From positions 62,001 to 126,000 of the forward strand of contig NZ_JAAXCU010000038.1 of the NCBI RefSeq assembly GCF_012911845.1: a DNA stretch of 64,000 nucleotides. Direction: 5' to 3'. Shown one piece after another: positions 7,936 to 17,612 of the stretch. Source of the stretch: Bacillus sp. RO2. GTDB taxonomy: Bacteria > Bacillota > Bacilli > Bacillales > Bacillaceae_I. The notes beneath the pieces are model-generated. The model saw only the letters and a program-made list of their open reading frames with translations. It made no database searches and had not been told where the DNA came from. How positions within the stretch are numbered: position 1 is the stretch's first letter; every line of letters begins with the position of its first letter. The position numbers and the translations under genes are program-made.

Positions 7936-9216
7936 ATGAGAAATATGATGGAGATATTCAAAAAACCCAATTACAGTTTGCTGTTCTGGTCTTCTTTTAC
8001 ATCAACCATGGGGAGTATTGTTGGCATTGCCGCTTTGATGCTGTATTTGTTGGACCGCTATACGGATCAGCCATTCTATGCCGCTTTGACGGAATTAATG
8101 TACTCCTTGCCGACACTCGCAGTATTCTTCCTAGTTGGGGTACTTGCGGATAGAATGGATCGTCAAAAGGTTGCTGTCTACAGTGATGTAATTTGTGCTG
8201 TGTTATCTCTTGCTCTTATGGGTGCTATTTACATTGATTGGATGCCGCTGGTTTTTGCCCTGCTGTTTTTAAGAAGTGCGGTATCTAAATTCTTCCATCC
8301 GGCTCAAGCAGCAATTATTCAAGGAATACTGACAAAAGATGAGTACACGGTTGCAGCAGGCTTGAATCAGATGACAAGCAGCTTGTTCATGTTGTTTGGT
8401 AATGCCCTTGGGATCTTCATTTACTGGACGGTTGGGCTTCAGGGAGCGATATTTGTATGCTTTGTCACTTATATGGTCAGTGCGATACTAATCCATGCGT
8501 GTAAATTGGAGGAGAATGTTGTCCTCCCCAATGGACGGCACAAATTGACTCAACTAAATGTTAGGTTTGTGGCAAATGATTTTAAAGATGGGATGCTGTA
8601 TATTTTAAAAAATCCTTTGTTGGTCTACCTTATCATCGGCTTCTTTGTTTTCGGAATTGTGAACGGTGGTCTGTCCGTAATGCCAGCCTATATACTTAAA
8701 TACAAACTCGCTCCAACAGACTATGAGCAGCTTATGATGGTGATGGGAATAGTATTTGGCATCTCGGTTATGGTCGGAAGCATTGTCGCCTCTATGTTGG
8801 CGAAAAAGCTGAAACTTTATCAAATGGTTATTATAGGGTTAAGTATTTCTGGTGCATTTGTCGTGGCAAGTGGATACAGCCCAGATATGTATTACTATTT
8901 GGCATTCACTGCTTTAATTGGCCTAGGTCTGCCTTTTGTCAACATTGGAATTGGTGGATGGTTACCAAGGATTGTAGATCCTAAAATGATGGGCCGGGTA
9001 CAGGGCTGGATTACTCCTTTGATGATGTTGTCTCAATCTGTTACTCTCGGAGTTATTGCGTTGACTTTTCAAAAAATCCTTACAGTGGAAGGGCTTCATC
9101 TTCTTGTCGGTGGCTGTTTATTGTTTGTTGGATTGTTCTATATGTTTACTTTGCCTAAACATGCTACAGAAGAGGAAGAGCCGACAGAAGGATTGGAAAA
9201 TTCCGCTTCTGTGTAA
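7936..9216 (+). CDS. Major facilitator superfamily transporter
   Basis: 426-aa integral membrane protein with about 12 predicted helices. MFS signatures are the loop GVLADRMDRQKV between helices 2 and 3 and the central cytosolic stretch after HACKLEEN. It resembles the MFS_3 group of drug and metabolite exporters; the substrate is unknown. The SD (GGGGGA, partly in the palindrome arm) precedes the ATG. It is followed directly by the thiamine operon promoter and is a separate unit. Control by the inverted repeat is inferred. Confidence 0.88.
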   Translation: MRNMMEIFKKPNYSLLFWSSFTSTMGSIVGIAALMLYLLDRYTDQPFYAALTELMYSLPTLAVFFLVGVLADRMDRQKVAVYSDVICAVLSLALMGAIYIDWMPLVFALLFLRSAVSKFFHPAQAAIIQGILTKDEYTVAAGLNQMTSSLFMLFGNALGIFIYWTVGLQGAIFVCFVTYMVSAILIHACKLEENVVLPNGRHKLTQLNVRFVANDFKDGMLYILKNPLLVYLIIGFFVFGIVNGGLSVMPAYILKYKLAPTDYEQLMMVMGIVFGISVMVGSIVASMLAKKLKLYQMVIIGLSISGAFVVASGYSPDMYYYLAFTALIGLGLPFVNIGIGGWLPRIVDPKMMGRVQGWITPLMMLSQSVTLGVIALTFQKILTVEGLHLLVGGCLLFVGLFYMFTLPKHATEEEEPTEGLENSASV

Positions 9217-9225
9217 AATTAATCT

Positions 9226-9254
9226 TTGACAAAATAGAAAAAGCAAATTAACAT
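9226..9254 (+). promoter_or_regulatory. Promoter of the thiamine operon
   Basis: -35 TTGACA (9226-9231), 17-bp spacer, -10 TAACAT (9249-9254), about 40 bp upstream of the TPP riboswitch. Confidence 0.7.
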
Positions 9255-9295
9255 AGGTATCAGAAATTGCTTTCCGACAACTTAATACGAATTTA

Positions 9296-9385
9296 CCACT
9301 AGGGGTGCCTTTATAAGGCTGAGATTGAAGTGTGACTTCAAGACTCTTAGAACCTGATCTGGTTAACACCAGCGTAGGGAAGTGG
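9296..9385 (+). promoter_or_regulatory. TPP riboswitch (THI box)
   Basis: The outer helix is formed by CCACT (9296-9300) and AGTGG (9381-9385). Conserved THI-box blocks are all present: AGGGGTGCC, CTGAGA, then ACCTGATCTGGTTAACACC, then AGCGTAGGGAA. A variable P3 extension, TTGAAGT/ACTTCAA, sits between. It should cause termination at 9431-9467 when thiamine diphosphate is abundant. Confidence 0.97.
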
Positions 9386-9430
9386 GGTCGAAACACTAAA
9401 TTTTTTATCTTCAGCTATATTAGTGAATTC

Positions 9431-9467
9431 ACCACCTTCTTTGCGCAAGCGAGGAAGGTGGTTTTTT
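9431..9467 (+). terminator. TPP-riboswitch terminator
   Basis: ACCACCTTC (9431-9439) pairs with GAAGGTGGT (9454-9462), followed by a run of T's, located between the aptamer and tenA. Confidence 0.9.
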
Positions 9468-9499
9468 GCATTTACAAACAATTTTAGGAGGAATCGAGA

Positions 9500-10183
9500 A
9501 TGAAATTTTCACAGCTTGTAAGAGAAAAGGCGGATCATATCTGGGAGGCAAGCTTTCATCACCCATTTGTACAAGGGATAGCAGATGGAAACTTATCTTT
9601 AGAGTCATTCAAGTATTATGTATTGCAGGATGCCTATTATTTGAGTCACTTTGCAAAAGTGCAAGCTTACGCAGGTGCAAAAGCATATGACCTACATACA
9701 ACGGCAAGGATGGCAGCACATGCACAAGGTACATACGAAGCAGAATTATCCCTACACGAAAATTTTTCAAAACGTCTTGGCGTGACAGAGGTGGAAAAGG
9801 CAGCTTTCCAGGCAGCTCCTACAGCACACGCTTATACTTCCCATATGTATCGTGCCGTGTTAACCGGCGGTTTGGGAGAAGTGATTGCAGCCTTGCTTCC
9901 ATGCTACTGGTTATATTATGAAATTGGTGAAAGATTAAAAGATTGTACTCCAGCTGAACCAATCTATCAGGAATGGATTGCAGCGTATGGTGGCGAATGG
10001 TTCAGGGAGCTTGTAGAGGAGCAAATCAATAGATTGGATGAGTTGGCAGGCAAAGCGACAGAAGAAGAGAAAGCTAGAATGCTTGAATATTTCATCATCA
10101 GCAGCCAGTATGAATATTCCTTCTGGGAAATGGCCTACACTTTAGAGCAGTGGCCGGTACCAGAAACGGCAATAAAGGCATAG
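9500..10183 (+). CDS. tenA: Thiaminase II / aminopyrimidine aminohydrolase TenA
   Basis: 227 aa, cytosolic. Hydrolyses 4-amino-5-aminomethyl-2-methylpyrimidine (a thiamine breakdown product) to HMP for salvage. The all-helical TenA fold is recognisable by the start (MKFSQLVREKADHIWEASF), FKYYVLQDAYYL, the catalytic cysteine in LLPCYWLYYEIG, and the C-terminal YEYSFWEMAY. AGGAGGA precedes the ATG. It is the first gene of the TPP-controlled operon and is followed 13 bp later by the HMP/thiamine transporter genes, so uptake and salvage are coupled. Confidence 0.96.
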   Translation: MKFSQLVREKADHIWEASFHHPFVQGIADGNLSLESFKYYVLQDAYYLSHFAKVQAYAGAKAYDLHTTARMAAHAQGTYEAELSLHENFSKRLGVTEVEKAAFQAAPTAHAYTSHMYRAVLTGGLGEVIAALLPCYWLYYEIGERLKDCTPAEPIYQEWIAAYGGEWFRELVEEQINRLDELAGKATEEEKARMLEYFIISSQYEYSFWEMAYTLEQWPVPETAIKA

Positions 10184-10196
10184 GAGGGGAAAGCAT

Positions 10197-10778
10197 ATGA
10201 ACAAAGGATTAAAACTTACAGATATATTGGTGACAGTCATTATTGCATTGGTATTTGGGATTGTATATAAAATTTGGGCTCCGGTTTATAACGTGTTGGC
10301 GCCATTTGGATTGCAGCTTCAAGAATTAACATATGGGATGTGGTTTATTGCTGCCACTGTTGCTTATCTTTTGATCAGGAAAGCGGGTGTCGCTTTTCTT
10401 GCGGAAGTGGCAGCGGCATCTGGTGAATTTTTGGTCGGTTCGGAATATGGATTGATGGTTCTGATATATGGCGTGATACAAGGCCTATTTGCAGAATTGG
10501 TTTTCATGGCTTTCCGGTATAGACGGTTTGATTTGCTTGTTGCATCTCTTGCAGGTGCAGCAGCAGGTGTCGGCTCGCTGTTATTGGACCTTTTCAGAGG
10601 ATACCTGTTTGATTATGTATGGTGGAATGTGGCATTGCTGATTTCTTTCCGTTTAATCGGAGCGGTCCTTCTAGCAGGAGGTCTTGCTTATATTTTGGTA
10701 AAAGCGCTGGAGGCAACGGGAGTAACAAGTCTTCTTAGACCAGTGAACAAGGAAGATTATGATTCTTTAAAGCAATAG
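10197..10778 (+). CDS. ykoE: ECF transporter S component for thiamine precursor (YkoE)
   Basis: 193-aa membrane protein with about five helices that binds the vitamin precursor (HMP or thiamine) for an energy-coupling-factor transporter. It matches the YkoE family by its start (KLTDILVTVIIALVFGIVYKIW) and the conserved FLVGSEYG and FAELVFMAFRYRRFD segments. GGAGGGG precedes the ATG. The ATPase and T component follow directly. The B. subtilis partner YkoF is not encoded here. Confidence 0.92.
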   Translation: MNKGLKLTDILVTVIIALVFGIVYKIWAPVYNVLAPFGLQLQELTYGMWFIAATVAYLLIRKAGVAFLAEVAAASGEFLVGSEYGLMVLIYGVIQGLFAELVFMAFRYRRFDLLVASLAGAAAGVGSLLLDLFRGYLFDYVWWNVALLISFRLIGAVLLAGGLAYILVKALEATGVTSLLRPVNKEDYDSLKQ

Positions 10779-10787
10779 GAGGCAGAA

Positions 10788-12245
10788 ATGGAGCCAATCA
10801 TACAATTAAACCATTTAAGACTGAAATATCCAGGTGGAGAACGGTTATTTGATGACTTGTCCATTGAGATCAAAAAAGGGGAAAAGGTATTAATCCTAGG
10901 ATCCTCCGGAAGCGGTAAATCTACACTTATTCAAGTTTTGGCAGGGCTGATTCCGAATGTGGTGGAAGTGCCGATGCTTGTAGAGGAACAAACTTTGTCA
11001 GAATCATGGGGCTATGTCTTTCAAGACCCGGATGCACAGTTTTGTATGCCGTATGTGGATGAAGAGTTAGCGTTTGTACTAGAAAACCTCGCTGTACCAA
11101 AAAGGAAGATGCAGAGCAGAATAGCCGAAGCTTTAAATTTGGTGGGGTTACACTTGACTAATCCCCACACGAAGATACAACAACTCTCTGGAGGGATGAA
11201 GCAACGGCTTGCCATTGCTTCCGTCCTCTCGATGGAGCCAGATGTGCTCTTTTTGGATGAACCGACCGCGTTATTAGATCCAGATGGTACCAGGGGAGTT
11301 TGGGACACCATTAAGAAAGTGGCAAATGATAAAACAGTCATCATTGTGGAACATAAAGTGGAGCATCTTCTAGACTTTGTAGAGAGAATCATCGTATTAG
11401 ATTCGCATGGGAAAATTGTTGCTGATGGCGCAAGTGCTAATATATTTGGCAAGTCCACTACCTTACTAAACGAATATGGCATTTGGTACCCAGGTTCTTG
11501 GGAGAGTTATTTGAACACAAGAAAAAAATTTTCAAAAGGTAACATAACGGTTGAACCCGTGTTAAAAGTGAAGGAATTGTCAGGATTTCGTGGCAAGGAA
11601 AAAAAGATTTACGTGGACGAAGCGGAAATTTGTAAGGGCGAATGGATTTCTGTTATAGGGGAAAATGGCGCAGGAAAAAGCACCTTGCTCGAATCGTTCA
11701 TGAAGCTGTTAAAGACGGAAGGCACTCTCGAAATCAATGGAGAAAAGGTCAAAAACATTCCCACTGACCTGATTACCTTCGTTTTTCAAAATCCTGAATT
11801 CCAATTTGTTACTAAATCGGTGGAAGCGGAAGTAGCCTATACACTGCGCCTAAAGAAATTGGATGAAGAGTTGGTTTTAGAAAAAGTAGAGGAAATGCTT
11901 AGACTTTTTCAACTAGATCAAGTGCGTCATCACCATCCTTATCAACTCTCCCTCGGCCAAAAACGCAGGCTGAGCGTAGCGGCAGCTGTCATTCACCAGC
12001 CGAGTATCCTTCTGTTGGATGAACCGACATTCGGACAGGACAGCAGAAATACGTTTGCCATGCTCGAATGGTTGGAAGGACTAAAGGAAGCAGGCGTCGC
12101 AATCTTAATGGTCACCCATGATGAACATATTGTAGCAGAGTTTTCAGACACTATCTGGACAGTAAAAAATGGTGTTCTAATAGATAAGAGGAGTAATGAG
12201 AGACTAAGAGGCAGGGGAGAAAAGGATGCAGTTGGAGCTATATAA
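10788..12245 (+). CDS. ykoD: ECF transporter double ATPase (YkoD)
   Basis: 485 aa with two fused ABC ATPase domains that drive uptake through YkoE/YkoC. Domain 1 has Walker A GSSGSGKST, signature LSGGMKQR and Walker B VLFLDEPTALLD; domain 2 has GENGAGKST, LSLGQKRR and ILLLDEPTFGQD. Both sites look intact. GGAGGC precedes the ATG. Its last 20 bp overlap the ykoC start, suggesting translational coupling. Confidence 0.95.
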   Translation: MEPIIQLNHLRLKYPGGERLFDDLSIEIKKGEKVLILGSSGSGKSTLIQVLAGLIPNVVEVPMLVEEQTLSESWGYVFQDPDAQFCMPYVDEELAFVLENLAVPKRKMQSRIAEALNLVGLHLTNPHTKIQQLSGGMKQRLAIASVLSMEPDVLFLDEPTALLDPDGTRGVWDTIKKVANDKTVIIVEHKVEHLLDFVERIIVLDSHGKIVADGASANIFGKSTTLLNEYGIWYPGSWESYLNTRKKFSKGNITVEPVLKVKELSGFRGKEKKIYVDEAEICKGEWISVIGENGAGKSTLLESFMKLLKTEGTLEINGEKVKNIPTDLITFVFQNPEFQFVTKSVEAEVAYTLRLKKLDEELVLEKVEEMLRLFQLDQVRHHHPYQLSLGQKRRLSVAAAVIHQPSILLLDEPTFGQDSRNTFAMLEWLEGLKEAGVAILMVTHDEHIVAEFSDTIWTVKNGVLIDKRSNERLRGRGEKDAVGAI

Positions 12246-13020
12246 AAACAAAACGTGGATGCATGAAATAAATCCAAGCTTCAAGCTTCTTGCGATGGTC
12301 TTTTTATTTATTGGTGTCCTATTCATTCATAACATCAATGTGATGCTGAACTTAACCGGAATACTATTGTTGGTCTATCTATTAATGACGGGGCAAACCT
12401 ATAAGCTGAAGCTTCTTTTACTGATTCCGTTTGTCTTCTTATTTTTCACATCTGCAGTCTCCATGGTGCTGTTTGGAAAGGGAAATACAACCTGGTTAGA
12501 ATTCGGATTAATAAACGTATCAGAGGAAAGTTTTTATCGAGGAGTTCACTTAGGTTTACGTTCACTTACATTTGCATTTTGCGGGCTGATATTCGCCTTG
12601 ACGACCCAGCCTGTTTATTTATTCTATTCCTTAATGCAACAGTGGAAGCTACCGCCGAAATATGCTTATAGCTTTATGGCGGGGATTCGTCTCCTACCGT
12701 TAATCATGGAGGAGTTTCTTACCCTAAGGAAGGCGCTGATTGTAAGGGGAGTAGAGCAAAAGGGCAGTTTATTGAAAAAGGTTTATTTTTACAGCATCCC
12801 TTTACTTTCCCAGAGCATTAGACGAGCACATCGAATTGCAGTGGCCATGGAAGCGAAGCGATTCAGTCGACAAGGAGAGCGGACCTTTTACTATGAGATG
12901 AGCTACTCACGGATGGATTTTTGGTTTCTATTATTAATTCTGTTCATGATAGCTTTGTCTTTATATTTTGGCATCAGGCTACCCTATGTACCGGTAACGG
13001 ATGTCAGATATAGCGGGTAG
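12226..13020 (+). CDS. ykoC: ECF transporter transmembrane (T) component (YkoC)
   Basis: 264-aa membrane protein of the EcfT/CbiQ family linking the ATPase to the S component. The conserved cytosolic coupling region is visible as AGIRLLPLIMEEFLTLRKAL and RRAHRIAVAMEAKRFS; hydrophobic segments lie at residues about 20-75, 100-125 and 225-250. The start at 12226 has GGGGAGAAAAGG upstream, inside ykoD. Confidence 0.92.
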   Translation: MQLELYKNKTWMHEINPSFKLLAMVFLFIGVLFIHNINVMLNLTGILLLVYLLMTGQTYKLKLLLLIPFVFLFFTSAVSMVLFGKGNTTWLEFGLINVSEESFYRGVHLGLRSLTFAFCGLIFALTTQPVYLFYSLMQQWKLPPKYAYSFMAGIRLLPLIMEEFLTLRKALIVRGVEQKGSLLKKVYFYSIPLLSQSIRRAHRIAVAMEAKRFSRQGERTFYYEMSYSRMDFWFLLLILFMIALSLYFGIRLPYVPVTDVRYSG

Positions 13021-13050
13021 CTGAACTAATTCTAGTAAGGGGGAGGATCA

Positions 13051-13665
13051 TTGCAATTACATCTTATTACGGATGGGAAAAAAACAAAGGAAGACCTTGT
13101 TGCCATTATGTGCGAAGTCCATGAGTCAGTGGATTTCATCCATGTAAGAGAAAAACACCGAAGTGCAATGGAGATCTATGAGTTAGTGGATGAGCTGATT
13201 AGATCAGGGATCCCGCCTAGGAAAATCATCATAAACGATCGTGTCGATGTTGCCCATGTACTTAATACCGGTGGAGTACAACTGGCCCATCACAGTCTGG
13301 GAGTTTCCGAGATTCGCAGAAATTTTTCTGAACTGAGAGTTGGTAAGTCAGTACATAGTTATGAAGAAGCCATGCAGGCAGAAAAGGACGGAGCAGATTT
13401 TATCCTATATGGCCATATCTATTCCACTACTTCCAAGCAGGGTTTGGTACCTAAAGGCCTGATGGAATTAAGAAAACTAACTAGGTCAATAAAGATTCCC
13501 GTTATTGCCATAGGTGGTATAACCCCCGACAAACTACAAGAGCTTAAAGTGTGCGGTGCTTCCGGAATCGCAGTCATGTCAGGGATCATGGATGCAGTAG
13601 ATAGCGGTCATGCAGCTAAAGCCTTTCAAGCAGCTTTGCTTGTCGAAAAGGAGGAGATTGGATGA
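13051..13665 (+). CDS. tenI: Thiazole tautomerase TenI
   Basis: 204-aa TIM-barrel paralogue of ThiE. In Bacillus TenI aromatises the thiazole tautomer made by ThiG. Visible are VDFIHVREKHR, IINDRVDVAHVL, GVQLAHHSLGV (with the active-site His) and IPVIAIGGI. A true thiE is the last gene of this operon, so this copy is assigned TenI. It starts with TTG after a strong GGGGGAGG, and its last 4 bp overlap thiO. Confidence 0.9.
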   Translation: MQLHLITDGKKTKEDLVAIMCEVHESVDFIHVREKHRSAMEIYELVDELIRSGIPPRKIIINDRVDVAHVLNTGGVQLAHHSLGVSEIRRNFSELRVGKSVHSYEEAMQAEKDGADFILYGHIYSTTSKQGLVPKGLMELRKLTRSIKIPVIAIGGITPDKLQELKVCGASGIAVMSGIMDAVDSGHAAKAFQAALLVEKEEIG

Positions 13666-14792
13666 ACAAAAGCTATGACGCAATAATTATCGGTGGTGGT
13701 GTTAACGGCTGTTCTATTGCTTACTATCTTGCTCGTGATGGAAAACGAGTATTGCTTTTGGAAAGGGAGAAGCTGGGAGGGAAGGCATCGAGTGCAGCAG
13801 CCGGTATGCTCGGAGCACAAGTGGAAATGACAGAAGAAGGCCCTCTTTTTGATATTGCCAAAGAAAGCCGGGCCATGTTTCCTTCGCTTCAATACGAATT
13901 GAAAGAGCAATCGGGTATCGACATAGAGCTTGTGCAGAAAGGGATGCTGAAACTTGCAAGGAATGAGGAAGAGGCTCGGCACCTGAGAAGTATGATTGCC
14001 TTCCAACAAAAATTAGGGGAGAGGGCAGAATGGCTTGATACAGAACAAGTAGTAGAAAGGGAGGAGCAACTTTCTCAGGCTTTGTTGGGGGCAATGAATA
14101 TTCCGATGGATGGTCATGTCCACCCCGAACGACTGACACAAGCATTTGCGAAATCGGCGGTAAACCTTGGAGCGGAAGTGAAAGAGTATGTAGAGGTGTA
14201 CTCGCTAATCATGGATGGAGGTACCGTTAGAGGTGTGGAAACCAACAATGGAATTTTTCACGGGGAAAATATAGTAGTGGCAGCAGGTGCTTGGAGTAAA
14301 AGGCTGCTTAAGGAGTGTGGTGTGCGTGTTCCTGCTTATCCAGTAAAGGGGGAGTGCTTCTCTGTCGTCACAGATCGACCATTGCTCACAAGTACTATTT
14401 TTACTGAAAGCTGTTACCTTGTTCCGAAGAGTGGAAACAGACTGGTTATTGGAGCGACGATGATACCTGACACTTTTTCCGAGAATGTTACGGTAGGAGG
14501 GCTTTTTCAGTTAATGGAGGAGGCTGCCGGTGTGCTTCCGACTTTGAAAAGTGCCACTTTTGAACGATCCTGGTCGGGGATACGACCTCAAACGGGGGAT
14601 GGCCTCCCATATCTCGGGCAGCATCCGAAGTTTAAGAATCTCATTATCGCAACCGGTCATTATCGTAATGGGATCCTACTATCACCTATCACAGGGAAAC
14701 TTGTAACTAAAATGATGAAGGATGCGCCTATGCCAGCTTACATGGAAGCATTCAAGATAGATAGATTAAAAGAATATGCAAGGGGTGAGTAG
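13662..14792 (+). CDS. thiO: Glycine oxidase ThiO
   Basis: 376-aa FAD enzyme oxidising glycine to iminoglycine (dehydroglycine), the C2-N unit of the thiazole ring. The N-terminal FAD site is IIGGGVNGCSIAYYLARDGK with a terminal acidic residue in LLLERE; the C-terminal part has WSGIRPQTGDGLPYLG and GHYRNGILLSPITG, typical of the DAO/ThiO family. GGAGG precedes the ATG. It overlaps tenI by 4 bp and abuts thiS. Confidence 0.95.
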   Translation: MNKSYDAIIIGGGVNGCSIAYYLARDGKRVLLLEREKLGGKASSAAAGMLGAQVEMTEEGPLFDIAKESRAMFPSLQYELKEQSGIDIELVQKGMLKLARNEEEARHLRSMIAFQQKLGERAEWLDTEQVVEREEQLSQALLGAMNIPMDGHVHPERLTQAFAKSAVNLGAEVKEYVEVYSLIMDGGTVRGVETNNGIFHGENIVVAAGAWSKRLLKECGVRVPAYPVKGECFSVVTDRPLLTSTIFTESCYLVPKSGNRLVIGATMIPDTFSENVTVGGLFQLMEEAAGVLPTLKSATFERSWSGIRPQTGDGLPYLGQHPKFKNLIIATGHYRNGILLSPITGKLVTKMMKDAPMPAYMEAFKIDRLKEYARGE

Positions 14793-14996
14793 ATGAAGTT
14801 GATTATTAATGGTGAAGCTATTGAAATTCCAGAATCCGTGAAGACTGTATCGAATTTGTTAGAGCATTTTCAGCTGGATCAGAAGGTAGTCATAGTGGAA
14901 AAGAACAAAGAGATTTTACAAAAGGAACAACATGTAGCGGTAAGTGTGCAAGATGGAGATCAATTCGAATTAGTACATTTCGTAGGAGGCGGTTAA
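14793..14996 (+). CDS. thiS: Sulfur carrier protein ThiS
   Basis: 67-aa ubiquitin-like protein ending FVGGG, whose terminal Gly-Gly is adenylated by ThiF and then thiocarboxylated to deliver sulfur to ThiG. It follows thiO with no gap, and its stop is 1 bp before thiG. Confidence 0.95.
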   Translation: MKLIINGEAIEIPESVKTVSNLLEHFQLDQKVVIVEKNKEILQKEQHVAVSVQDGDQFELVHFVGGG

Positions 14997-14997
14997 T

Positions 14998-15765
14998 ATG
15001 TTGAAAATTGGTTCATATTCATTTAATTCGAGATTGTTGTTAGGAACAGGGAAGTACCCAGACTTTGATATTCAAAAGAAAGCGGTGGATGTTTCAGGTT
15101 CGGAAATACTGACATTTGCGGTTAGAAGGATGAACATTTTCGAAGCAAGTCAGCCAAACTTTTTAGAAAAATTGGATTTAGAGAAATATACGCTGTTACC
15201 AAACACAGCAGGTGCTAAAACGGCCGAAGAAGCTGTAAGGATTGCCAAGCTTGCGAAGGCTTCTGGTCTGTGCGACATGATCAAAGTGGAAGTCATCGGT
15301 TGTTGGAAAACACTACTGCCAGATCCAGTAGAGACGTTGAAGGCCACGGAAGAACTATTAAAAGAAGGCTTTACGGTTCTACCATACACTTCAGATGATG
15401 TCGTGCTTGCTAGAAAACTAGAAGAGCTTGGTGCCCACGCCATTATGCCAGGCGCCTCCCCAATCGGCTCTGGACAAGGAATCATTAACGAGTTGAACTT
15501 GGGCTTTATTATCGAACAATCCCATGTGCCGGTTATCGTGGATGCAGGGATAGGTTCCCCTGCAGATGCAGCGAAAGCCATGGAATTGGGAGCGGATGGA
15601 GTGCTCTTGAACACGGCTGTTTCAGCAGCAAAAGATCCTGTAAAAATGGCAGAGGCCATGAAACTTGCGATTGAAGCTGGGCGTCTCGGATATGAGGCTG
15701 GAAGAATGGAAAAGAAACGTTACGCGACAGCCAGCAGCCCAAATGAAGGAATGAGTGTTGGGTAA
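14998..15765 (+). CDS. thiG: Thiazole synthase ThiG
   Basis: 255-aa TIM barrel that condenses DXP, the ThiO product and ThiS-thiocarboxylate to thiazole phosphate. Visible are [10 protein letters not shown], the Schiff-base lysine in [16 protein letters not shown], and [20 protein letters not shown], followed by the C-terminal GRM tail. The ATG start overlaps nothing, and its stop codon shares bases with the thiF ATG. Confidence 0.97.
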   Translation: MLKIGSYSFNSRLLLGTGKYPDFDIQKKAVDVSGSEILTFAVRRMNIFEASQPNFLEKLDLEKYTLLPNTAGAKTAEEAVRIAKLAKASGLCDMIKVEVIGCWKTLLPDPVETLKATEELLKEGFTVLPYTSDDVVLARKLEELGAHAIMPGASPIGSGQGIINELNLGFIIEQSHVPVIVDAGIGSPADAAKAMELGADGVLLNTAVSAAKDPVKMAEAMKLAIEAGRLGYEAGRMEKKRYATASSPNEGMSVG

Positions 15766-16793
15766 TGGACCGATATTCACGACAGACTCTGTTCGCACCG
15801 ATTGGATTGGACGGCCAAAAAAGCATCGGTGACAAACATGTGTTGCTCATCGGTGCAGGGGCGTTGGGTACAGGAAATGCGGAGGCATTAGTAAGAGCGG
15901 GAGTCGGAAAGCTCACGATAATAGACAGGGATTATGTGGAGTGGAGCAATCTGCAACGCCAACAACTTTATTCCGAGCAGGATGCACATGAAAAGCTTCC
16001 AAAAGCAGTGGCAGCAAAAGAGCGGCTGCAGCAGATCAATTCAGAAGTGGAAATAGATGCGCAGGTTGCGGATGTGACTACAGAACTGTTGGATACGCTA
16101 GTGAAAAAGGAGAGTTTTGACCTGTTGCTTGATGCGACCGATAACTTTGATATTCGCATGATTATGAATGATATTAGTCAAAAGCATGAGATCCCGTGGA
16201 TATATGGGGCGTGTGTGGGGAGCTACGGCATCACTTTCACCATTTTTCCAGGGGAAACTCCCTGCTTGCAGTGTTTACTGAAAACCGTTCCACTAGGAGG
16301 AGCAACCTGCGATACAGTTGGAATTATTACTCCGGCTGTGGGAATGGTAGTTGCGCATCAAGTTGCAGAGTCATTAAAAATATTATCCGGGAACCTTGGA
16401 GACTGCAATAGAAAACTTGTTTCCTTTGATCTGTGGAAGAATCAGTATGTTTCCTTGAATGTAGAAAAATTAAAGGACCCTAAGTGCCTAAGCTGTGGAG
16501 AAAGTAGGGTTTATCCCCATCTATCTTTTGAAAATCAGACGAAAACGGCTGTCCTCTGCGGAAGGGATTCTGTTCAGATAAGGCCAGCGGAAACTTTTCC
16601 TGGAGGCAGGAGTCTGAAGGGTGTTAAAGAACTTTTGTCATCCCAAGGTATAAATGTAGAAGCTAATCCATATTTGATAGCTTTTCAAGTAGAAAGCCAT
16701 CGCTTGGTAGCTTTCCAGGACGGTAGAGTGCTAGTTCATGGAACAAAAGATATTGCTAGGGCAAAAACATTGTATCACCGATATTTAGGTTAA
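15765..16793 (+). CDS. thiF: ThiS adenylyltransferase ThiF
   Basis: 342-aa E1-like enzyme that adenylates the ThiS C terminus. The nucleotide site HVLLIGAGALGTGNAEAL and the acidic DRDYVEWSNLQRQ are clear. Zinc is likely held by two Cys pairs (CLQC near residue 170 and CLSC near 240). About 80 residues follow the second pair, the usual Bacillus length. The start overlaps the thiG stop (taATG). Confidence 0.94.
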   Translation: MDRYSRQTLFAPIGLDGQKSIGDKHVLLIGAGALGTGNAEALVRAGVGKLTIIDRDYVEWSNLQRQQLYSEQDAHEKLPKAVAAKERLQQINSEVEIDAQVADVTTELLDTLVKKESFDLLLDATDNFDIRMIMNDISQKHEIPWIYGACVGSYGITFTIFPGETPCLQCLLKTVPLGGATCDTVGIITPAVGMVVAHQVAESLKILSGNLGDCNRKLVSFDLWKNQYVSLNVEKLKDPKCLSCGESRVYPHLSFENQTKTAVLCGRDSVQIRPAETFPGGRSLKGVKELLSSQGINVEANPYLIAFQVESHRLVAFQDGRVLVHGTKDIARAKTLYHRYLG

Positions 16794-16808
16794 GGGTGGG
16801 AGAAGGTT

Positions 16809-17612
16809 ATGGTAGCAAAAGTATTAACAATAGCAGGTTCCGATAGTGGCGGAGGGGCTGGCATTCAAGCTGATATAAAAACATTTCAGGAGCTGGATGT
16901 GTATGGGATGTCTGCCATCACCGCCCTTACAGCCCAAAACACATTAGGGGTTCAAAACGTCTATCCGATACCTGTTGGCATGGTGTTAGAGCAATTGAAT
17001 TCCATTGCAGAGGATTTGCGACCGGATGCATTAAAGACTGGAATGCTTTTCAGTGGCGTCATTATTGAATCGGTAGCCGATAAGATTAAAGAAAACGGCT
17101 GGGGAAATGTAGTGGTTGATCCTGTCATGATAGCCAAAGGTGGAGCAAGACTTTTACAAGATGATTCCATCAAAGCTATTCGCGAAAAACTCTTACCAAT
17201 TGCGACTGTAACGACGCCAAATATCCCTGAAGCGGAAGTGCTGACCGAAATGACGTTGGATACAATGGACAGGAGGAAAAAAGCAGCTCGAATGCTTCAT
17301 AAACTTGGCTCTTCTCATGTTGTCATCAAAGGTGGACATGGGCAAGAGGACGAGTTAGTGGATCTTGTTTATGATGGCCATAGATTTTTTGAGATGAAAA
17401 GTATGCGCATTGATACAAGGCATACTCATGGAACCGGGTGTACGTTTGCAGCAGCCATCGCAGCAGGTCTTGCAAAAGGTTGTACAGCAGAGGATGCTAT
17501 ATTGACTGCAAAGCGATTTATTCATCATGCCATTGAGGTAGAGCTTGGAATAGGTAGTGGTCATGGTCCAACCAATCATTGGGCATACCGGAAAGCAGGT
17601 ATTGGGGTATGA
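16809..17612 (+). CDS. thiD: HMP/HMP-phosphate kinase ThiD
   Basis: 267-aa ribokinase-fold enzyme phosphorylating HMP and HMP-P to the pyrophosphate. The N-terminal GSDSGGGAGIQADIKTFQEL, central DPVMIAKGG and TPNIPEAEVL, and C-terminal HTHGTGCTFAAAIAAGLAKG match the family. The last catalyses HMP-P phosphorylation (anion hole and Cys). Start with GTGGGAGAAGG upstream; the stop overlaps the thiE ATG. Confidence 0.95.
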   Translation: MVAKVLTIAGSDSGGGAGIQADIKTFQELDVYGMSAITALTAQNTLGVQNVYPIPVGMVLEQLNSIAEDLRPDALKTGMLFSGVIIESVADKIKENGWGNVVVDPVMIAKGGARLLQDDSIKAIREKLLPIATVTTPNIPEAEVLTEMTLDTMDRRKKAARMLHKLGSSHVVIKGGHGQEDELVDLVYDGHRFFEMKSMRIDTRHTHGTGCTFAAAIAAGLAKGCTAEDAILTAKRFIHHAIEVELGIGSGHGPTNHWAYRKAGIGV